NCBI RefSeq assembly: GCF_047272945.1
Contig: NZ_JBKOPS010000004.1
Location: 1-64,000, forward strand
Origin: Rubrolithibacter danxiaensis
GTDB taxonomy: Bacteria; Bacteroidota; Bacteroidia; Sphingobacteriales; Sphingobacteriaceae
Direction of reading: 5' to 3'
Length of the DNA stretch: 64,000 nucleotides
Position 1 is the first letter of the stretch; each line of letters starts with the position of its first letter. Below the pieces are notes generated by a model. The model was not told where the DNA came from. It saw nothing but the letters and a program-made list of their open reading frames with translations, and did not search any database. Both the position numbers and the translations under genes were made by a program. This document shows, in pieces, positions 46,220 to 54,039 of the stretch.

Positions 46220-46297
46220 TTACGATCTTCCTCCGGCAGTTAATGTACCGGTGCGGGTTGTCATCATCGTAATAATGGTATAATAAAACTTTGTCAT
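46220..46297 (-). CDS. thrL: threonine operon leader peptide
   Basis: A 25-codon peptide, MTKFYYTIITMM then TTRTGTLTAGGRS, with eight Thr and two Ile. It ends 30 bp before a terminator hairpin and 82 bp before thrA. In enterobacteria the same layout lets ribosome stalling at Thr/Ile codons prevent termination. The call rests on composition, position and the hairpin. Confidence 0.75.
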   Translation of the reverse strand: MTKFYYTIITMMTTRTGTLTAGGRS

Positions 46298-46429
46298 TGT
46301 TATAAATCGGCGTAAAATAAGCAGTTAAAATCCACAATCACAAACAATTCTGTTAATTTTTTAAATTTCGCTTTAACTAATATCGTTTTGCCGAAATCTT
46401 TGTTAATCACTTTATTAAATTAGCGGCAA

Positions 46430-47350
46430 ATGAAAGGGTTAGTAATTAAATCTACCGGCAGCTGGTACCAGGTTCTTACCGATGATAACAAGAAACTGGA
46501 TTGCAGGATAAAAGGAAAATTCCGGACGAAGGATATTAAAACTACCAATCCTGTTGCTGTTGGCGATTATGTGGAAATAGAAGAAGAGCCCGACCAGGAT
46601 ACAGCCGTTATTACCCGGCTGTATGAGCGGAACAATTACATTATCCGCAAATCTGTTAACCTGTCAAAGCAGGCACAGATCATTGCTGCCAATCTCGACC
46701 AGGCATTTCTGATAGTGACCCTGGCATCTCCCCGCACATCGCTGGGCTTTATTGACCGCTTCCTGGTGACTGCCGAAGCCTACGATATTCCCGCATCCCT
46801 TGTTTTTAATAAAGCAGACCTGTTTAGCGAAGAAGGCTTTGAAGTACTCGAAGAATATAAAAATATCTATCAGAACATCGGTTATCCCTGTTATACTGTT
46901 TCTGCCCTGGGGGATATTAACCTCGGCCAGCTACAGGATTTGCTACAAGATAAAGTGACCTTGTTTTCCGGCCATTCGGGTGCAGGGAAATCTACCCTGA
47001 TAAATAAGCTAATCCCCGACATAAATTTGAAAACAGGAGAGGTGTCTGAGTGGAGCGACAAAGGGCAACACACCACCACTTTTGCCGAAATGCACGCCTT
47101 ACCGCAGGGAGGCTTCCTGATAGACACTCCCGGCATTCGGGAATTGGGTATAATCGACATAGAAAAGCAGGAGTTGGGACATTTTTTCCCGGAGATGAGG
47201 GAACGCATGCAAAATTGTAAATTTCATAACTGCCGCCACATCAACGAACCGGGCTGCGCCATACTGGAAGCAGTGGAGGAAGAAGAAATAGCACTTTCAA
47301 GGTACGACAGTTACCTGAGTATTTACATGGGAAATGATACGAGGAGTTAG
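46430..47350 (+). CDS. rsgA: small ribosomal subunit biogenesis GTPase RsgA
   Basis: This 306-aa circularly permuted GTPase assists 30S subunit maturation. It has an N-terminal OB fold (about 1-70), then G motifs in permuted order (NKAD at about 124, GHSGAGKSTLINKL, DTPGIRELG), and a zinc module CKFHNCRHINEPGC near the end. Length and motif order match RsgA/YjeQ. It is divergent from the thr operon and followed by a heptamer array. Confidence 0.95.
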   Translation: MKGLVIKSTGSWYQVLTDDNKKLDCRIKGKFRTKDIKTTNPVAVGDYVEIEEEPDQDTAVITRLYERNNYIIRKSVNLSKQAQIIAANLDQAFLIVTLASPRTSLGFIDRFLVTAEAYDIPASLVFNKADLFSEEGFEVLEEYKNIYQNIGYPCYTVSALGDINLGQLQDLLQDKVTLFSGHSGAGKSTLINKLIPDINLKTGEVSEWSDKGQHTTTFAEMHALPQGGFLIDTPGIRELGIIDIEKQELGHFFPEMRERMQNCKFHNCRHINEPGCAILEAVEEEEIALSRYDSYLSIYMGNDTRS

Positions 47351-47361
47351 AGTGTAGGGAG

Positions 47362-47403
47362 GTTGTGGGTGATAGGTTGTAGGTGATAGGTCGGGGGTGA
47401 TAG
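47362..47403 (+). repeat. heptamer repeat array (6 units, GTTGTAG/GTGATAG)
   Basis: Six 7-bp units (GTTGTGG, GTGATAG, GTTGTAG, GTGATAG, GTCGGGG, GTGATAG) lie 11 bp after rsgA. This is the same family as the arrays near metH and metF, alternating with a GTGATAG variant. No inverted partner is seen. Confidence 0.75.
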
Positions 47404-47469
47404 GGTAACATCTTATAGGTTCTTGTTTTATCAAAGTTGTCAGATAGAACATCCTTTCGCATATAGAGA

Positions 47470-47661
47470 ATACTTCGCCACATCCGAGCCCTTCAGATAT
47501 TCTTTTTACTTTTTGCACGTCGTAAGCTGTTAAGAAAGAATTTACAAGAGAGTTATAATCACTGCAAACAATCACAAAAAATATTAGCCATAAATTTTTT
47601 CAGATGCCGCTGATTCGAGTTGAACTATGCTTTAATAAGAGTAATCAGAGTTTTGTTCCAT
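47470..47661 (-). pseudogene. decayed BI-1 family gene with internal deletions
   Basis: The minus strand begins MEQNSDYSY followed by a stop, then VQLES-like residues. It jumps to a C-terminal remnant LTAYDVQKVKRISEGLGCGE. It matches the intact BI-1 gene at 35062-35787, but the membrane core is deleted, and one junction lies exactly at the 8-bp repeat TTAACAGC that occurs twice in the intact copy (35567 and 35626). It is non-functional. Confidence 0.88.
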
Positions 47662-47700
47662 TTGATGTTTTTATTTTTTAAGCAAAAAAAGAATTAAAAC

Positions 47701-48267
47701 TTAATTCAGCCTTTTCATCAGTTGCTCTTCCACTTTTTTAAACACCTGTATCGGTTTCAGATTCCGCCATGTCAGATTATCAAGCTGGCCGCCAAAGTTT
47801 ATGTAATAATCAATATGATTATGTTTAAACTCATCTACCACATGGTCCCTGAAATTTATACCGGCTATCCACCCGTCCTCAACATCCTGGAACCATTCCT
47901 CATAATACAGGTCGTCTGATGAATGAAAATTAAGAATATTTTCGCCGATCAGAATAAACTTATCTATTCCTTCTCTTATCATCAGCTCGATTATTTCGCG
48001 CTTTAACAGCATAATATCGTTATAAATAGCGTCGTTCCATTCGCCTATAAATTCTATAATAGCATAGCCCCTGTCATAGTCGGCAAATAGAACCTTCAGG
48101 TACAAAGTTTGAGAGCCAAACTCATCCCATTGCGGATGTATATAATAATTGTAAATCAGTTTATCATATTCAAATTCGCTATATTCTGTTTCGTAAAAAG
48201 GTGAGCGTTCATCTTCTGCAGCAATGTATTCATCACGCCACCTGTAAAAGGGCTCTATTTCGTGCAT
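47701..48267 (-). CDS. conserved hypothetical protein
   Basis: A 188-aa acidic soluble protein with no signal peptide or membrane helix. It has many Tyr and Trp residues (FYRWRDEYIAAEDERSPFYE, DDLYYEEWFQDVEDGW) and ends in a Lys-rich helix. I do not recognise the family. It lies 40 bp after murQ on the same strand, ahead of the BI-1 pseudogene. Its last 22 codons are duplicated in front of the intact BI-1 gene, so the two genes were once neighbours there too. Confidence 0.75.
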   Translation of the reverse strand: MHEIEPFYRWRDEYIAAEDERSPFYETEYSEFEYDKLIYNYYIHPQWDEFGSQTLYLKVLFADYDRGYAIIEFIGEWNDAIYNDIMLLKREIIELMIREGIDKFILIGENILNFHSSDDLYYEEWFQDVEDGWIAGINFRDHVVDEFKHNHIDYYINFGGQLDNLTWRNLKPIQVFKKVEEQLMKRLN

Positions 48268-48307
48268 AATCCATCTTCACTTTTATTGCGGCTAAGCGCA
48301 ACTGATT

Positions 48308-49123
48308 TTAATTTCTATTTCTTTGGAATCCCGCTACCGCATGTCGTACGCTTCCAAATTCATCCAGCAGTTTTTGGGCCAATTCTTCATCGGCACCGGT
48401 AGCCTGCATTACCATATTAACAGCACGTCCTACCAATTTATTATTGGTTAATTGCATGTCGACCATTTTATTTCCTTTTACTCTCCCCAAGCTGATCATT
48501 ACGGTTGTACTGATCATATTCAGTACTAATTTCTGGGCAGTGCCTGATTTCATGCGGGTAGATCCGGTTACAAATTCGGGGCCTACAACTACCTCAACAG
48601 GATATTTTGCTGAAGCGGCAACCGGACTGCCCTGGTTGCACACAATACATCCTGTAATTATTCCCATTTCATTTGCCTTTTGTAAACCGCCAATTACATA
48701 AGGTGTAGTTCCCGATGCTGCGATACCTACCAGCACATCCTTTTCGCAGATATCAAATTCAAGCAGGTCTTTCCATGCCTGTTCCCGGTCGTCTTCGGCA
48801 AATTCAACCGCTTTACGTATCGCCGAATCGCCTCCGGCAATAATTCCTATTACCCAGTCAAACGGAACGCCGTATGTCGGAGGGCATTCGGAAGCATCTA
48901 CAATGCCAAGTCTGCCGCTTGTGCCGGCACCGATATAAAACAACCTACCGCCTGCTTTCATTTTTTCTACTATTGCCTTTACCAGGTTTTCAATCTGGGG
49001 AATAGCCTTTTCCACTGAATAAGGCACCGTTTTATCTTCGTTATTAATACCCCGAAGAAGTTCATCTACTGACATTTTTTCAAGATCGTTGTATAACGAA
49101 TCCTGTTCTGTGATTCTCTCCAT
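48308..49123 (-). CDS. murQ: N-acetylmuramic acid 6-phosphate etherase
   Basis: This 271-aa SIS-domain enzyme cleaves the lactyl ether of MurNAc-6-phosphate in cell-wall recycling. The family motif AGTSGRLGIVDASECPPTYG is present, as are FVTGSTRMKSGTAQKL and the C-terminal helix RNRN. The start is set at ATG 49123 (MERITEQDSLYNDLE), since an in-frame ATG upstream adds a hydrophobic stretch foreign to the family. It heads an operon with the 188-aa gene. Confidence 0.92.
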   Translation of the reverse strand: MERITEQDSLYNDLEKMSVDELLRGINNEDKTVPYSVEKAIPQIENLVKAIVEKMKAGGRLFYIGAGTSGRLGIVDASECPPTYGVPFDWVIGIIAGGDSAIRKAVEFAEDDREQAWKDLLEFDICEKDVLVGIAASGTTPYVIGGLQKANEMGIITGCIVCNQGSPVAASAKYPVEVVVGPEFVTGSTRMKSGTAQKLVLNMISTTVMISLGRVKGNKMVDMQLTNNKLVGRAVNMVMQATGADEELAQKLLDEFGSVRHAVAGFQRNRN

Positions 49124-49251
49124 AACACAATTTATGGCTGTAAAAATCGGAATTAAAATCAGAAGCAAAAATTCTGTTACCAGAATGTCTAATAATAAAA
49201 AAATATCTGTTTTTTTAATTTGAGCTCAGTATTTTTATAGCTCGTAATACT

Positions 49252-50865
49252 ATGCGCTCATCTACAAAAAACAATCTGCTTATTGCCGCCTGTTATGCTT
49301 TAGCTTTAACCCTGGGAATGATTATCGGTCCGAAGTTTTCGAGGGATAATACGAGTAATAAAAATGGATCTTTTTTTTATGGCGGTACCGGAACAGGTTC
49401 GGTAAAAATTGAAAAAGTGCTGGAAATAATACAAGATAATTATGTAGATGAAGTAAAAACAGACACGCTACAGGCAAGCGCTATAGAAGAGATATTAAGT
49501 CATCTTGATCCGCATTCGCATTATTTGCCCCCAACAGAATCAAATTATCTGAATGAAGATCTGGAAGGCGAGTTTAACGGAATTGGTATTGAATATAACC
49601 TGGTTAACGATACACTTTTAGTTACTTACGTGAATGAAACCGGCCCGGCACATAAAGCGGGGATAAAATCAGGCGACCAGATCTTGAAAATCGATAAGCG
49701 GGCCATTGCCGGAAGCGGAATAAAAAAGTCGGAGATTGTGGACCTGATAAGAGGGAGGCGTGGTACAGGTATTGATTTATTGGTTAAACGGATGTCCAAT
49801 CCTGCCAGGCTGATTCATGTAATCCGGGACAGGATTACGGTAAGCAGCATTGATATTGCATACATGCTGACCAATTCAACCGGCTACATTAAGATAAGCA
49901 AATTTGGAGCGAATACGGATAAGGATTTTATTGCTGCACTTTCCAGTCTTCAAAGCAGGGGAATGAAAAATCTGGTACTCGATCTTCGCGAAAACGGAGG
50001 CGGTTACCTGAATGCTGCAACTGCAATTGCTGATCAGTTTCTTAAAGATAACCAATTGATCGTATTCACACAGGGAAAACACGAACCCCGCACAAATTAC
50101 ACCGCAACAGGCAAAGGGAAGTTTGAAAAAGGAAAATTAGTTGTACTGATAGATGAAAATTCAGCATCAGCAAGCGAAATTCTTGCAGGCGCTATACAAG
50201 ACCTCGACAGGGGAACTATTATCGGACGCCGATCCTTTGGGAAGGGGCTGGTTCAGGAACAATTTAATTTTTCTGACGGTTCTACCATGAATCTTACTGT
50301 CGCCCGTTATTACACTCCATCGGGCCGCTCCATACAAAAACCTTACAGTAAAGGAGCCGAGGCTTATTACAGCGAGGTTAACAGGCGCTATGAAAATGGC
50401 GAGTTAAAATCGGATGGAAAGCATTTACCCGATAGTATTTTTGATAGGAATAAAACGTATAAAACAGCTTCTGGAAGGTTAATTTATGGCGGTGGCGGTA
50501 TAATGCCCGATATTTATGTGCCGATAGACACATCTGCCTACACTGATTTTTATTATGAAGTAAGCGCCCGGGGCTTACTGGAAGAATTTTTATTTAAATA
50601 CCTTGTGAAGGAATTTAATTTTTCAAATCCTGCCCAGTACCTGAAATCGTTCACAGTAAGTGATACAACTTATAATAAAATTATTTCTCTTGCTTATTCA
50701 AAAGGCATTAAAGCCGGAAAAAAAGTGGTAGAGTTGAGCAGGCCGGCAATTAATAAAGAGCTGAAAGCGTTATTAGGCCGCTATTATTTCGGTAACGATA
50801 TGTATTACCAGGTAATTAATGATTCCGATAGAGTAATTGCCCGTTCTCTGGCTGTACTTAACTAA
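49252..50865 (+). CDS. C-terminal processing (S41) peptidase
   Basis: A 537-aa periplasmic protease with an N-terminal signal anchor (about 8-25). A PDZ domain (GIGIEYNLVND...GIKSGDQILKIDK, about 100-175) is followed by the catalytic S41 fold with S306 in SASASEIL and K331 in SFGKGLVQ. Length and layout match CtpA-type tail-specific proteases that trim envelope proteins. Its stop overlaps the small lipoprotein gene on the other strand by 4 bp. Confidence 0.93.
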   Translation: MRSSTKNNLLIAACYALALTLGMIIGPKFSRDNTSNKNGSFFYGGTGTGSVKIEKVLEIIQDNYVDEVKTDTLQASAIEEILSHLDPHSHYLPPTESNYLNEDLEGEFNGIGIEYNLVNDTLLVTYVNETGPAHKAGIKSGDQILKIDKRAIAGSGIKKSEIVDLIRGRRGTGIDLLVKRMSNPARLIHVIRDRITVSSIDIAYMLTNSTGYIKISKFGANTDKDFIAALSSLQSRGMKNLVLDLRENGGGYLNAATAIADQFLKDNQLIVFTQGKHEPRTNYTATGKGKFEKGKLVVLIDENSASASEILAGAIQDLDRGTIIGRRSFGKGLVQEQFNFSDGSTMNLTVARYYTPSGRSIQKPYSKGAEAYYSEVNRRYENGELKSDGKHLPDSIFDRNKTYKTASGRLIYGGGGIMPDIYVPIDTSAYTDFYYEVSARGLLEEFLFKYLVKEFNFSNPAQYLKSFTVSDTTYNKIISLAYSKGIKAGKKVVELSRPAINKELKALLGRYYFGNDMYYQVINDSDRVIARSLAVLN

Positions 50866-51038
50866 TTTTTAAAGTCCTTTTTTTCGAGATGCAAGGTGTC
50901 GGATGAAGCTGCCCTAAGCATGGAATCTCCTGCCCTTTCGGCTGCAATTGAATCTAACTTATCAGAATCATTGATATCAGACCGGCAAGCTGTAAAGTAC
51001 ATCAGAAAAGATAGCAATGGTAAAAAAAGTTTCCGCAT
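50862..51038 (-). CDS. 58-aa lipoprotein
   Basis: A short gene begins 2 bp after the der stop on the minus strand. It starts MRKLFLPLLSFLMYFTAC, with a lipobox ending at C18, followed by a polar acidic tail (RSDINDSDKLDSIAAERAG and so on). Its end overlaps the stop of the convergent peptidase gene. No family is recognised; function unknown. It probably shares the der transcript. Confidence 0.65.
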   Translation of the reverse strand: MRKLFLPLLSFLMYFTACRSDINDSDKLDSIAAERAGDSMLRAASSDTLHLEKKDFKN

Positions 51039-51040
51039 AC

Positions 51041-52342
51041 CTATTTCTGCCGAAAATATATCTGAACAGGCACCCCACTAAAATCGAAGTTCTCCCTCAG
51101 CTTGTTCTCTACAAACCGCTTGTAGGGCTCTTTAATGTATTGAGGCAGATTACAGAAAAAGGCAAACATGGGCGATGCCGCATTTATCTGCGTAGCATAT
51201 TTAATTTTCACATATTTCCCCTTTAAAGAAGGAGGAGGATAATTCTCAATGATAGGAAGCATTACATCATTCAATTTCGATGTAGGGATCTTCTTGAATT
51301 TGTTTTCATATACATGCGCCGCAGCTTCTATCGCTTTAAAAATCCGTTGTTTTTCTACAACCGAAGTAAATACAATAGGAACATCGGTAAACGGCGAAAT
51401 CTTTTGTCTTATCTGCTCTTCAAAGGCTTTGGCTGTTTTTTGATTTTTTTCTACCAGATCCCATTTATTTACCAGGATTACCACGCCTTTTTTATTTTTT
51501 TCTGCCAAGTGGAAAATGTTAATATCCTGCGATTCTATCCCTTCTACAGCATCAATCATTAAAATAACAACATCAGCTTCTTCCAGCGCTTTTATAGTAC
51601 GCATTACCGAATAGAACTCAATATTCTCCTTTACTTTTGTTTTTTTGCGAAGCCCTGCAGTATCAATCAGCATAAATTCGTGCCCGTACTGATTGTAATG
51701 AATATGAATAGAATCACGGGTAGTACCGGCAATCGGTGTAACTATATTTCGGTCTTTACCTATTAAAGCATTAATCAAGGAAGATTTTCCAACATTCGGA
51801 CGGCCTACAATTGCATATTTCGGCAGGGTAGATTCCTCTTCCGGCTCCTCGTTAAAATTTTTAATCACTTCATCAAGCAATTCTCCTGTTCCAGAGCCTG
51901 TCATGGATGAAATGGGATAAATATCTCCAAGGCCAAAGCTGTAAAAGATAGAAGTTTCGTTGAGAAGCGCATTATTGTCAACCTTATTGGCAACAACAAA
52001 AACAGGTTTTTTGCTTCGTCTGAGTAGTTTTGCAATTTCGTCATCCAGGTCTGTAATGCCCGTAGTTACATCAACCATAAAAAGAATTACAGTAGCTTCT
52101 TCTATTGCAATTATAACCTGCTCCCGTATTGCAGTTTCAAATACATCTTCCGAGTTGGCTACATATCCGCCTGTATCTACTACTGTAAATGGTTTGCCTA
52201 CCCATTCTGCCATCCCGTAATGACGGTCGCGGGTAACACCGCTCATGTCATCAACAATTGCTTTACGGCTTTCTGTTAACCTGTTGTATAAAGTAGATTT
52301 TCCAACATTGGGGCGGCCTACTATTGCTATAATGTTACTCAT
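51041..52342 (-). CDS. der: ribosome biogenesis GTPase Der
   Basis: A 433-aa protein with two tandem GTPase domains and a KH-like C-terminal domain, required for 50S subunit assembly. The two P-loops are GRPNVGKSTLYNRL (about 8) and GRPNVGKSSLINAL (about 180); NKVD and NKWD are the G4 motifs. It is 67 bp downstream of era on the same strand. Confidence 0.96.
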   Translation of the reverse strand: MSNIIAIVGRPNVGKSTLYNRLTESRKAIVDDMSGVTRDRHYGMAEWVGKPFTVVDTGGYVANSEDVFETAIREQVIIAIEEATVILFMVDVTTGITDLDDEIAKLLRRSKKPVFVVANKVDNNALLNETSIFYSFGLGDIYPISSMTGSGTGELLDEVIKNFNEEPEEESTLPKYAIVGRPNVGKSSLINALIGKDRNIVTPIAGTTRDSIHIHYNQYGHEFMLIDTAGLRKKTKVKENIEFYSVMRTIKALEEADVVILMIDAVEGIESQDINIFHLAEKNKKGVVILVNKWDLVEKNQKTAKAFEEQIRQKISPFTDVPIVFTSVVEKQRIFKAIEAAAHVYENKFKKIPTSKLNDVMLPIIENYPPPSLKGKYVKIKYATQINAASPMFAFFCNLPQYIKEPYKRFVENKLRENFDFSGVPVQIYFRQK

Positions 52343-52409
52343 TTTATTCTTTAAATTGTGTAAATCTGGTTGGAGCTATTGGCTCATAGCTTTCAGCTCT
52401 CGGCTAAAG

Positions 52410-53288
52410 CTATGCTTCATATCCAAACCTTTTCAGATAATTTTGGCGGTTACGCCAGTCGGGCAAAACTTTAACAAACATTTCAAGAAACACCTTTTTT
52501 TGAAGAAACTCCTCAATATCCTGCCGGGCATATGTACCTACTTTTTTAAGCATCTCCCCTCCCTTACCAATCAAAATATTTTTTTGTGAATCACGTTCAA
52601 CTATAATTTCTGCACTTATTCTTGTAATTCTTTCTTCTTCTTTAAATGCAGTTATAATTACTTCTGTACTGTACGGAATTTCTTTCTCGTATAACTTAAA
52701 TATTTTTTCTCTTATTATTTCAGAAACGAAGAACCGCTCTGATTTATCAGTTAATTCATCTTTTTCGTAATAAGGGGGATGCTCAGGCAGATTATCCAGT
52801 ACAAACTGCATTACTGCTTCTATGTTATGAGAAAGCTTGGCTGATACAGCAAAAATCGCTTTTGGATTTAATGTTTCCTGCCAGTAAGCAACCTTAGCTT
52901 TTACGTGCTCTTCTGTAGATTTATCTATCTTGTTAATAATTACCGCAACTGGCGAAGTTGTTTTTTTTAACTTCTCGATCACATCGCTTTCATCGTAACG
53001 TTCATTAATATCGGTTACCAGTAAAATCACGTCCGAGTCTACCAATGATTCATTTACAAACGTCATCATCGACTCCTGCAAACCGTAATTTGGTTTTATG
53101 ACTCCAGGCGTATCAGAAAAAATGATCTGATAATCAGGTTCATTTACAATTCCCAGGATTCTGTGACGAGTTGTTTGCGCCTTTGGAGTGATGATAGACA
53201 TTTTTTCACCTACCAGCGCGTTCATTAACGTAGATTTTCCTGCGTTGGGTTTTCCAATTAAACTCACAAATCCGGCCTTATGCGACAT
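52410..53288 (-). CDS. era: GTPase Era
   Basis: A 292-aa essential GTPase for 30S assembly and 16S rRNA maturation. The P-loop GKPNAGKSTLMNAL (about 12-25), NKID (about 125) and the C-terminal KH domain (GKGGEMLKKVGTYARQDIEEF) are present. The start is set at ATG 53288 (MSHKAGFVSLIGKPN), because a longer frame adds an odd hydrophobic leader. A strong divergent promoter overlaps its 5' region and points to tRNA-fMet. Confidence 0.95.
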   Translation of the reverse strand: MSHKAGFVSLIGKPNAGKSTLMNALVGEKMSIITPKAQTTRHRILGIVNEPDYQIIFSDTPGVIKPNYGLQESMMTFVNESLVDSDVILLVTDINERYDESDVIEKLKKTTSPVAVIINKIDKSTEEHVKAKVAYWQETLNPKAIFAVSAKLSHNIEAVMQFVLDNLPEHPPYYEKDELTDKSERFFVSEIIREKIFKLYEKEIPYSTEVIITAFKEEERITRISAEIIVERDSQKNILIGKGGEMLKKVGTYARQDIEEFLQKKVFLEMFVKVLPDWRNRQNYLKRFGYEA

Positions 53289-53308
53289 GAAAATTATTTT
53301 AAAAAATA

Positions 53309-53348
53309 TTTGGACTGCAAAGAAACGAAATATATCTTTGCAGTCCAA
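53309..53348. promoter_or_regulatory. divergent overlapping promoters in a 14-bp inverted repeat (era and tRNA-fMet)
   Basis: Arms TTGGACTGCAAAGA (53310-53323) and TCTTTGCAGTCCAA (53335-53348) are perfect inverted repeats with an 11-nt centre. On the plus strand TTTG (53309-53312) is 20 bp from TATCTTTG (53333-53340), a canonical promoter for tRNA-fMet. On the minus strand TTG (348-346) is 20 bp from TTTCTTTG (53325-53318), a promoter for era. Confidence 0.8.
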
Positions 53349-53393
53349 TTAAAAGCAAGACAGAATATCTGGAAAGCTTAAAATTGTCAAAAG

Positions 53394-53466
<73 letters not shown>

Positions 53467-53472
53467 CCTGCA

Positions 53473-53503
53473 AAAGCCGGAGAGTGATCTTCGGCTTTTT
53501 TTA
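53473..53503 (+). terminator. terminator after tRNA-fMet
   Basis: Stem AAAGCCG / CGGCTTT with a 12-nt loop, followed by a T-run, begins 7 bp after the tRNA. Confidence 0.85.
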
Positions 53504-53593
53504 TTGCCTAAAAATTTTTTAGCTTTCTACCACAGTTGCAGTATTAAACTCCTTTTGATTTAATCCTTCACGGAAAAGAAATTTATCTATAAT

Positions 53594-53628
53594 AAAAAAG
53601 GGATCGAGTAAAACTCGATCCCTTTTTT
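53594..53628. terminator. bidirectional terminator downstream of tRNA-Glu
   Basis: A 16-bp stem (AAAAAAGGGATCGAGT and its complement) with loop AAA has A- and T-runs on both sides, so it can stop transcripts from either direction. Confidence 0.9.
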
Positions 53629-53629
53629 G

Positions 53630-53701
53630 TAGCCCGTAGGGGAATCGAACCCCTGTTTCAAGAATGAAAATCTTGCGTCCTAACCCCTAGACGAACGGGC
53701 C
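53630..53701 (-). tRNA. tRNA-Glu (TTC), copy 1
   Basis: On the minus strand it has stems CAAGA/TCTTG around loop TTTTCAT (anticodon TTC), the T-arm with GGTTCGATTCC, and an acceptor starting GGCCCGTT. CCA is not encoded. It is identical to the copy at 53774-53845. Confidence 0.92.
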
Positions 53702-53773
53702 TGATAATCAAAAATTAAAAAAGTAAGGCCTTCTACCTTTAACCTTTTCCCTTAAGCCTTTATTTTAAGAGAG

Positions 53774-53845
53774 TAGCCCGTAGGGGAATCGAACCCCTGT
53801 TTCAAGAATGAAAATCTTGCGTCCTAACCCCTAGACGAACGGGCC
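53774..53845 (-). tRNA. tRNA-Glu (TTC), copy 2
   Basis: This has the same sequence as copy 1, 72 bp upstream of it on the same strand. Both probably come from one transcript starting at the promoter at 53890-53926. Confidence 0.92.
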
Positions 53846-53889
53846 TTTTACCAATTTTAAAAAGACTAACCTTTTTGTTTTTGGGTCTG

Positions 53890-53926
53890 CAAAGATATAA
53901 TAAGGAAGAGTATAGTACAACAAAAA
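53890..53926 (-). promoter_or_regulatory. promoter of the tandem tRNA-Glu genes
   Basis: The minus strand has TATCTTTG (53897-53890) and a -33 TTTTTGTTG (about 53926-53918) at 20-bp spacing. Both match the Bacteroidota consensus, about 40 bp ahead of tRNA-Glu copy 2. Confidence 0.65.
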
Positions 53927-53962
53927 TTTAAATTTCTTTCAGCTGCATTTAAAGCACCGCTT

Positions 53963-54019
53963 CTTAACATTAACTTAATGTTCCATTAATCATTACGTAA
54001 TCTCTCCTTAACATATTTG
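53963..54019 (+). promoter_or_regulatory. Pho-type five-heptamer array and -7 box before pstS
   Basis: Heptamers at 53963 (CTTAACA), 53974 (CTTAATG), 53985 (ATTAATC), 53996 (CGTAATC) and 54007 (CTTAACA) are exactly 11 bp apart. The last overlaps a -7 element CATATTTG (54012-54019). No -33 TTTG is present at the usual spacing, which suits an activator-dependent promoter. A second array with the same geometry lies before the porin gene (58315-58371). Confidence 0.75.
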
Positions 54020-54039
54020 CTAAAATAAAAATGACAGGT

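Noticed and set aside
50896..51081. 61-aa plus-strand frame after the peptidase gene
   Set aside because: It starts with GTG, lacks any family feature, and lies opposite a minus-strand frame with a clear lipobox.
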